Below, in pieces: positions 59,128 to 64,000 of a stretch of 64,000 nucleotides of DNA. Location: assembly GCF_015500075.1 (NCBI RefSeq), contig NZ_CP045496.1, positions 3,916,001-3,980,000 on the forward strand. Direction: 5' to 3'. Numbering within the stretch: the first letter of the stretch is position 1; every line of letters starts with the position of its first letter. Source of the DNA: Mesorhizobium sp. INR15 (GTDB taxonomy: Bacteria > Pseudomonadota > Alphaproteobacteria > Rhizobiales > Rhizobiaceae). Position numbers and translations under genes: made by a program. Below the pieces are notes generated by a model, which made no database searches, was not told the origin of the DNA, and saw only the letters and a list, made by a program, of their open reading frames with translations.

Positions 59128-59214
59128 GTTCGCTATGTACCATATGAGCGGGTTTTAGATATTGAGGCGCGTTCTCTATGTACCATATGAAGCTGTATTT
59201 AGATTAGCAGGCGC
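59128..59214. repeat. Two directly adjacent 43/44-bp repeats, possible operators
   Basis: Copy 1 (59128-59170) and copy 2 (59171-59214) share GTTC-CTATGTACCATATGA, then TTTAGAT and a final AGGCGC. TATGTACC also occurs at 53603-53610, at the other end of the element. The repeats lie between the integrase stop and the unknown gene at 58993, in the leader of the minus-strand set; they may bind a regulator or serve as an excision or replication site. Confidence 0.6.
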
Positions 59215-59250
59215 TCATATGGCCTTACCTCTCTCCAGATGGGGCCGTAA

Positions 59251-60579
59251 TTACCACGCCTTTTCCAGAGCCTCGCGTTTCATCCTGAGCGCAGGCCCTT
59301 CGCCATAATTGTCGGCAACGGTCTGCGCGGAATGTCCCATGATCTCCTGAGCCAAACTCTCAGGGCAACTGGTGTTACGCAGGAGGTCTTTCATACGATG
59401 ACGCAAGCTGTGGATTGTCTTCTTCTTCTCGGTGACCACGGTCCGGAGGCGCTTCATAAGCGCGGCTGATGCTGTTTCGGACTTCCGGGGACCCGCGTAA
59501 CGGCCAAACAATGTGTCCTCAGGAGCAAGGCCATCAGCCAAGGACTTAAGGTAGCTCAACGCAGTCGGCGACAAAGGGACGTTACGCGCTGAGTTTTTGG
59601 TCTTGAGTGTGTGGTCACCATACGGGCGAATGCGAATGCATTCCGCGTCCTCATCGACATCCATTCTCCTGAGGTTGCAGACTTCTCCAAGGCGAGCGCC
59701 GGTATCCCTGAGTGCAATCCAAATCGCCACCAGTGATGCGTCCCCTTTTTCCATGACAGGGGCGAGCTTGATCATGTCTTCTTCATGCAAGGGGAGGCGA
59801 GCATCCCGACTGTTTGCAGCACCCTTGATCTTTAACTGCGCGAAGGGGTTGCGGACGTCGAGGGTGTGTTCCTGTATCAGGTTGTTGATGGCAGGGCTCA
59901 CGATCTCGATTGTTCGCTTGACCGATGCAGGTGCCATTTCCCCGGCAAGGTGGTCGCGGAATGATAGCGCCTCCGCGCGGGTCAATTTCTCAAGCGGACG
60001 TTTGGTGATCTCATGTTTGCCAATCACGGAAATGAGGCGCTCTTTCACCTTGTTGACGCGATTGGTCAGGGCGAGGTCACGCGCGTGAACTCCAGTCGAC
60101 TTCGCGCTGAGATAGTCGTCCAAGGCAGAGGCGACGGTATAGGTTTCCTTGGGAAGACGCTTCTGACCGATTGCTCGGATGGCCTCAAGGGAAAGCGCAG
60201 GGCTCTTACCGCGTTCCTCAGCGTCTTCGTATTCGCGTATCAGTTCGTCCTGAAAGATGCTCAGGCCTTCGTCCAGATAGGACGCGGGTTCAACCCGGTG
60301 CCCCGAAACGATCTCAATGTCTTGCGGAGAAAATCCCATCTGCCGCATTCTTCTGAGGACCAAGGCTCTATCGCCCGGCGGCGCTTGGGTCTTCGCATTC
60401 TTGAGGAGCAGTTCGGTCTCCCGGTGTACCCTGGCATAGAGCCGCATGGCTTCCGCTGGGTCCTTTCCAAGAGCCTTCTTGATCTCCCGCCGTCCAACGA
60501 AGTCCCGAAAGGCCTCGGGCACGACGAAGCGGTAGTGATAGGCCCCAGATGGTGAGCGCTTGAGGTGTGGTGTGGTCAT
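59251..60579 (-). CDS. Tyrosine recombinase (phage-type integrase)
   Basis: 442-residue site-specific recombinase. The N-terminal DUF6538-like domain (PHLKRSPSGAYHYRFVVPEAFRDFVGRREIKKALGKD) and core-binding region (EKLTRAEALSFRDHLAG) precede the catalytic domain. Catalytic residues are visible: Arg in RDTGARLGEVCNLRR (about 294), His-x-x-Arg in IHSLRHRMKDLL (about 390), the second His in IMGHSAQTV and the Tyr in ADNYGEG (about 424). GGGGA precedes the ATG at 60579; the frame remains open through the tRNA region upstream, which is not coding. It lies beside the tRNA attachment site, as expected. Confidence 0.92.
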   Translation of the reverse strand: MTTPHLKRSPSGAYHYRFVVPEAFRDFVGRREIKKALGKDPAEAMRLYARVHRETELLLKNAKTQAPPGDRALVLRRMRQMGFSPQDIEIVSGHRVEPASYLDEGLSIFQDELIREYEDAEERGKSPALSLEAIRAIGQKRLPKETYTVASALDDYLSAKSTGVHARDLALTNRVNKVKERLISVIGKHEITKRPLEKLTRAEALSFRDHLAGEMAPASVKRTIEIVSPAINNLIQEHTLDVRNPFAQLKIKGAANSRDARLPLHEEDMIKLAPVMEKGDASLVAIWIALRDTGARLGEVCNLRRMDVDEDAECIRIRPYGDHTLKTKNSARNVPLSPTALSYLKSLADGLAPEDTLFGRYAGPRKSETASAALMKRLRTVVTEKKKTIHSLRHRMKDLLRNTSCPESLAQEIMGHSAQTVADNYGEGPALRMKREALEKAW

Positions 60580-60680
60580 CGGCAATCCCCGTTTGAAGGG
60601 GTCTTTGTACCGATCTTTGTACCATCGTTCAACCCATGCACCGCAAGAAACCAGTGTCTCCGGGCATTTCAGGGTGCGTT

Positions 60681-60701
60681 TTGGTGCGGGTAGAGGGACT
60701 C
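60681..60701. other. Attachment site at the 3' end of tRNA-Leu
   Basis: Proximal copy of the 21-bp direct repeat, covering the CCA end and part of the T-arm of tRNA-Leu (TTGGTGCGGG...). Integration here keeps the tRNA intact. The other copy is at 53514-53534. Confidence 0.9.
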
Positions 60702-60764
60702 GAACCCCCACGATTGCTCGCCAGAACCTAAATCTGGTGCGTCTACCAATTCCGCCATACCCGC
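60682..60764 (-). tRNA. tRNA-Leu (TAG)
   Basis: 83 nt including encoded CCA. Acceptor GCGGGTA pairs with TACCCGC, discriminator A. Stem CCAGA/TCTGG encloses the loop TTTAGGT, giving anticodon TAG. A long variable arm (class II) and the T-arm GGTTCGAGTCC are present. Its 3' end is the integration target of the element to its left. Confidence 0.97.
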
Positions 60765-61104
60765 GTCGCCCGGCAATCCCATGTAGCCATCATTCTGTCA
60801 ATGTCAGGTCCAAAATGACGTTATTCGCCTAAACGCGAAGACGGTTGAAAATTAGCCTCGCCTGTGACAAAAGGCGTGTCAAATGTGACGGGACGCGACG
60901 ATCCGCTTCTGCAAAATGTGATAAGAAGTAGGAAAAACAAGAACTTATTCACATTTTGGAACGCAGTTTGGGAGAATTTGAGCCGTATTTTCGGTCAAAT
61001 CGCCAGGTTCCGTACCAAAAGCCATTCCCGGCAAGAATATACCGGCAGGCTGTAAACGGCAGAAGCCGTTTGGCAGTCTCATTGGTGAAAACAAAGGTTT
61101 TACG
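60765..61104 (+). promoter_or_regulatory. Leader and promoter region of tig, with two inverted repeats
   Basis: CAAAATGTGATAAG (60912-60925) pairs with CTTATTCACATTTTG (60944-60958) with one bulged base. AAACGGC (61054-61060) pairs with GCCGTTT (61065-61071) around AGAA. The first is suited to a regulator or to an RNA hairpin, the second lies 33 bases before the tig start. No gene is supported in the stretch. Confidence 0.45.
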
Positions 61105-62580
61105 ATGCAGGTCACCGAAACGCTCAACTCCGGTCTCAAGCGCGAGATCAAGATCACCGTGCCGGCGGGTGACATGGAAGCCAAGCTGATGGCTAGGCTT
61201 TCGGACGCCAGGAACAAGGTCCGCATCAACGGCTTCCGTCCCGGCAAGGTGCCGGTGCAGCACCTGCGCAAGGTCTATGGCAAGTCGTTCATGGCGGAAG
61301 TGGTCAACGAGATCCTCAACGATTCGACCCGCTCGATCATTTCCGGCCGTGGCGAAAAGGCCGCCATGCAGCCCGAAGTCATCATGACCGAGGACGAGAA
61401 GGAAGCCGAGAAGATCCTGGCCGGCGGCGCCGACTTCGAATTCCGCCTGAACTACGAGATCATCCCGGCGATCGAGATCAAGGATTTCTCCGACATCAAG
61501 GTGACGCGTCAGGTGTTCGACGTGCCGGATGCCGAGATCGACGAACAGGTCCAGCGCGTTGCCGAATCGGCGCGCAGCTATGAGCCGAAGACCGGCAAGG
61601 CCGCCAGTGGCGACCGCGTGACGATCGATTACCTCGGCAAGATCGATGGCGAGGCCTTCAATGGCGGCGCCGGCACCGATCAGCCGCTGGTGCTGGGCTC
61701 CAAGGAGTTCATCCCCGGCTTCGAGGATCAGCTGGTCGGCGCCAAGGCCGGTGACGAAAAGCAGGTTACCGTGACCTTCCCGGAAAACTACCAGGCGGCG
61801 CATCTTGCCGGCAAGGAAGCGACCTTCGACGTCACCGTCAAGGAAGTGTCGAAGCCCGGCGAGCTGGAAATCAACGACGAGACCGCCAAGAATCTTGGCC
61901 TTGAGTCGCTGGAGCGCCTGCGTGACGTGGTGCGCGGCCAGATCGAGAACCAGTTCGGCGCCATGACGCGCCAGAAGGTGAAGCGCCAGCTGCTCGACCA
62001 ACTCGATGGCGCCTATTCGTTCGAAGCCCCGTCGAAGCTTGTCGATGCCGAGTTCAACAACATCTGGTCGCAGGTCAATCGCGACCTGGAAGCCGCCGGC
62101 CGCACCTTCGCCGACGAAGAGACGACGGAAGAAGAAGCACGCGCCGAATACCTGCGTCTCGCCGAGCGCCGCGTGCGCCTTGGCCTGGTCCTGGCTGAAA
62201 TCGGCGAGAAGGCCGGCGTCACCGTGTCGGATGAGGAGCTGCAGCGCGGTCTGTTCGAGCAGGTTCGCCGCTACCCGGCCAACCAGCAGCAGGAAGTGTT
62301 CGAGTTCTATCGCAGCAATCCCGAAGCGCTGAACACGCTGCGCGCGCCGATGTTCGAGGAGAAGGTTGTCGACCATCTGCTCGGCCAGATCTCCGTCACC
62401 GACGTCAAGGTGAGCAAGGAAGAGCTCATGGCCGACGACGAGGAGGACGAGACCGCCACCAAGGCCAAGCCAGCGAAGAAGGCCGCTGCCAAGAAGTCCG
62501 ACGAGAAGAAGGCCGACGACGCGGAAGAGCCCAAGAAAAAGGCCGCTCCGAAGAAGAAAGCCGCCAAGGACGCCGAATAA
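61105..62580 (+). CDS. tig: Trigger factor
   Basis: 491-residue ribosome-associated chaperone and peptidyl-prolyl isomerase. The ribosome-binding signature is FRPGKVPVQHLRKVYGKS near residues 46-63. The FKBP-type PPIase domain begins ASGDRVTIDYLGKIDGEAFNGG and continues FEDQLVGAKAGDEKQVTVTFPENY. The C-terminal helical arms follow. The last 45 residues form a Lys/Ala/Glu-rich tail (KAKPAKKAAAKKSDEKKADDAEEPKKKAAPKKKAAKD) beyond the E. coli end. AAAGG precedes the ATG. It ends at a strong terminator. Confidence 0.96.
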   Translation: MQVTETLNSGLKREIKITVPAGDMEAKLMARLSDARNKVRINGFRPGKVPVQHLRKVYGKSFMAEVVNEILNDSTRSIISGRGEKAAMQPEVIMTEDEKEAEKILAGGADFEFRLNYEIIPAIEIKDFSDIKVTRQVFDVPDAEIDEQVQRVAESARSYEPKTGKAASGDRVTIDYLGKIDGEAFNGGAGTDQPLVLGSKEFIPGFEDQLVGAKAGDEKQVTVTFPENYQAAHLAGKEATFDVTVKEVSKPGELEINDETAKNLGLESLERLRDVVRGQIENQFGAMTRQKVKRQLLDQLDGAYSFEAPSKLVDAEFNNIWSQVNRDLEAAGRTFADEETTEEEARAEYLRLAERRVRLGLVLAEIGEKAGVTVSDEELQRGLFEQVRRYPANQQQEVFEFYRSNPEALNTLRAPMFEEKVVDHLLGQISVTDVKVSKEELMADDEEDETATKAKPAKKAAAKKSDEKKADDAEEPKKKAAPKKKAAKDAE

Positions 62581-62602
62581 AACAAGCGTTCAATTCAATC
62601 GG

Positions 62603-62629
62603 AAAGGCCGCCCTTGAGGCGGCCTTTTT
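62603..62629 (+). terminator. Rho-independent terminator of tig
   Basis: Stem AAAGGCCGCC (62603-62612) pairs with GGCGGCCTTT (62618-62627) around CTTGA, followed by TT. Confidence 0.92.
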
Positions 62630-62739
62630 CGTTGCCAAACTGCAACAGCGAATTTGTTCGCGATTGGCCAAGGTGGCGCCACGAAGCTTTGACTATTATC
62701 TGCGCTCTGTCTCAGCCGCTTGGGCTGTTGGAGGGGTCG

Positions 62740-63264
62740 TTGAAGCTCTTCGTTGAAATGGGACAGGCCGCGGCACTGGCGTTGGTTCTTGTCTCGGTCT
62801 GCGGCGTCGCCCAGGCCGGTGAGGTTCTGGACAATTGGCGGTTCCAGACAAGCGAGGACGGTCTTGTCACGGCATCGCTCTACGCCACCAACAAGCTGAT
62901 CACGGGCGGCGGAGCGCTCAGCTACAGCCCGGTGCTGACCATTGCCTGCCGGCCGAACAGCGAACCTCGCTGGACCGAATGGCTTCAGCTGAACGATGCC
63001 GTCTCCTCCAGCCGCAAGATCACCATGACGGTGACACTCGACCGGCATGAAAAATTCGACGAAAGCTGGTCGGTCGGTCCGCGCGGCAGGTCGCTGGTCC
63101 GCGATGGCGCCGATGGCATCAGCCGCCTTGTTCCCGCGAACCGGCTGTTGCTCTCCTGGCGGTTCGGGCTGTTGTCGGGGCGCGGCGAGGCGGATTTCGA
63201 CCTTGCAGGTTTCGGCGAGGCTGTCGGCCAGCTTGCAGGCAGCTGCAACACCGATCCGCCGTGA
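62740..63264 (+). CDS. Secreted hypothetical protein
   Basis: 174-residue protein with a signal peptide (MKLFVEMGQAAALALVLVSVCGVAQA) and a beta-rich mature part (WRFQTSEDGLVTASLYATNKLITGGGALSYSPVLTIACRPN ... ISRLVPANRLLLSWRFGLLSGRGEADFDLAGFGEAVGQLAGSC). Two mature cysteines may pair. The start is TTG at 62740, with GGAGG five bases upstream; the ATG at 62758 lacks a ribosome site. The pattern resembles periplasmic proteins of the VMAP type that measure colour or redox state only loosely, so no function is assigned. Confidence 0.6.
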   Translation: MKLFVEMGQAAALALVLVSVCGVAQAGEVLDNWRFQTSEDGLVTASLYATNKLITGGGALSYSPVLTIACRPNSEPRWTEWLQLNDAVSSSRKITMTVTLDRHEKFDESWSVGPRGRSLVRDGADGISRLVPANRLLLSWRFGLLSGRGEADFDLAGFGEAVGQLAGSCNTDPP

Positions 63265-63423
63265 TCCGTGGCCTTGGCCGCTGAATGGCCATTGCCCTTC
63301 AACCGTGGACGGATCAGAGCGCCTTGATCAATATCACGCCAGTCTGAATGATTTCGAGCGAGGGGGCCGCGAGCCATCTCGGAAACAGATCGAGCGTCTA
63401 GCAAATGCGTATAGGGTGCCAAC

Positions 63424-64000
63424 TTACAGTTTGCGCCGTTCCCTCATGAAGCCATCGCGCAGATGGGATTCGAAAGAGCGCACTGCCGGGCTGGCGTTCT
63501 GTGCCGGTCCGTAGAGATTTATTGCGAATGACGGCAGTCGGGGCACCCCGCATTCGGGTCCCAGAATCTCGAGGTCAGCGGGAGCATATATCTCAAGCCA
63601 TACCGATACCGCCAGGTCGGCGCGGGTTGTCGCCGCGGTTGCTTCCATGCTGACGTTCTCGAATACCGTGCGCCAATCTCGTCGCGCCTTGTCGAGCGCT
63701 TCGATGACCACTGGACGGAATGCACAGGTCTCCGACACCATCGAGACGGGAAGCGGCTTCTTGCGATAGGCCCGCCCTTGCTTCGCGCCGGCCCAAACCA
63801 GCCTTTCGACGCCCAGGCAATTGCTGCCTGACAAGGAAGACGGTTCCTCGACGATAGCCAGGTCGATCCCGCCGCCAAGAGCAAGCTTCTTCAGGTCTGT
63901 TGATGAGCCGGACAGCAGCGATACCTCGACCTGGGGGTGCGCTTCCACATAGGTCTTCAGAATCGCCGAAAACGCATTCCCGACAAGGTCGAGCGGGACG
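63424..64000 (-). CDS. LysR-family regulator, effector domain (5' end outside window)
   Basis: C-terminal 191 residues of a LysR-type transcriptional regulator: VPLDLVGNAFSAILKTYVEAHPQVEVSLLSGSSTDLKKLALGGGIDLAIVEEPS is the usual periplasmic-binding-like effector domain start, followed by LVWAGAKQ. The frame is open to the window end, so the N-terminal winged helix is outside view. The target and ligand are unknown. It is convergent with the secreted protein at 62740. Confidence 0.85.
   Translation of the reverse strand, partial: VPLDLVGNAFSAILKTYVEAHPQVEVSLLSGSSTDLKKLALGGGIDLAIVEEPSSLSGSNCLGVERLVWAGAKQGRAYRKKPLPVSMVSETCAFRPVVIEALDKARRDWRTVFENVSMEATAATTRADLAVSVWLEIYAPADLEILGPECGVPRLPSFAINLYGPAQNASPAVRSFESHLRDGFMRERRKL

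Larger units (their letters stand above)
53514..60701. mobile_element. 7.2-kb integrative element at tRNA-Leu(TAG)
   Basis: Bounded by a 21-bp direct repeat formed from the tRNA-Leu 3' end. It contains a tyrosine recombinase next to the tRNA, a short plus-strand set at the left (53755-54506), and a minus-strand set (54671-58993) with a T7 gp14-like virion core protein, a ParB/Srx-like protein and unknowns, each with AAGGA-type ribosome sites in most cases. No terminase, capsid, portal or replication gene is recognisable. It is either a reduced podovirus prophage or a satellite-like element. Confidence 0.85.

Noticed and set aside
60580..60711. Longer integrase start beginning MGVRVPLPAP
   Set aside because: The extension is read from tRNA-Leu; the start at 60579 has a ribosome site.

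Overview
The window reads as a chromosomal segment of a rhizobial alphaproteobacterium, most likely Mesorhizobium or a close Phyllobacteriaceae relative. Supporting signs are high GC and GC3, a PopZ polar organizer gene, the periplasmic exopolysaccharide regulator ExoR, an ExoX-like repressor, DUF1127 genes, a fused secDF, the argS-SPOR-nagZ-scpAB-tatABC-serS-surE-pcm-nlpD gene order, and Rhizobiales palindromic intergenic repeats. Genus assignment is inference from gene content; no 16S gene is present.

Layout. 1-4050: accessory metabolic and stress genes (membrane O-acyltransferase cut by the window edge, SRPBCC, GNAT, CutC, an AhpD-like protein behind tandem operators, a secreted cupin). 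4060-8605: a gene-poor accessory stretch with small unknown proteins, an ExoX-like repressor, a frameshifted relic, and an IS5-family element that replaced the 3' end of a small gene; it ends at tRNA-Asn. 8900-24850: tRNA-Cys, a pcm-family methyltransferase, TolC, PopZ, ValS, two tandem FadL-like outer-membrane proteins with matching promoter regions, IlvD, ExoR, exonuclease III, and an A-type Fe-S carrier. 24857-46312: a core block of dGTPase, ArgS, a large SPOR protein, NagZ, ScpA/ScpB, TatABC, SerS (with an unusual insertion), SurE-Pcm-NlpD-like, an AAA ATPase, YajC, SecDF, and two proteins related to mitochondrial complex I assembly factors. 46394-53494: a fatty-acid-hydroxylase pair, TrmFO, a tandem DUF1127 pair followed by a hairpin array, DUF2157/GDYXXLXY proteins and an aromatic amino acid lyase-like protein.

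53514-60701 is a 7.2-kb integrative element in the 3' end of tRNA-Leu(TAG). It is bounded by a 21-bp direct repeat and carries a tyrosine recombinase, a T7 gp14-like virion core protein, a ParB/Srx-like protein and several unknowns. The window closes with trigger factor, a secreted unknown and a partial LysR regulator.

The strongest non-coding signal is 49279-49743 on the minus strand: nine hairpins in three 179-bp units. Each loop shows the anti-Shine-Dalgarno-like CCTCCTCCC on the minus strand. Stems carry compensatory changes and G-U pairs that fit only minus-strand RNA. With the DUF1127 genes just upstream this matches the alphaproteobacterial Cuckoo (CcsR-type) sRNA arrangement, in an expanded 3 x 3 form.
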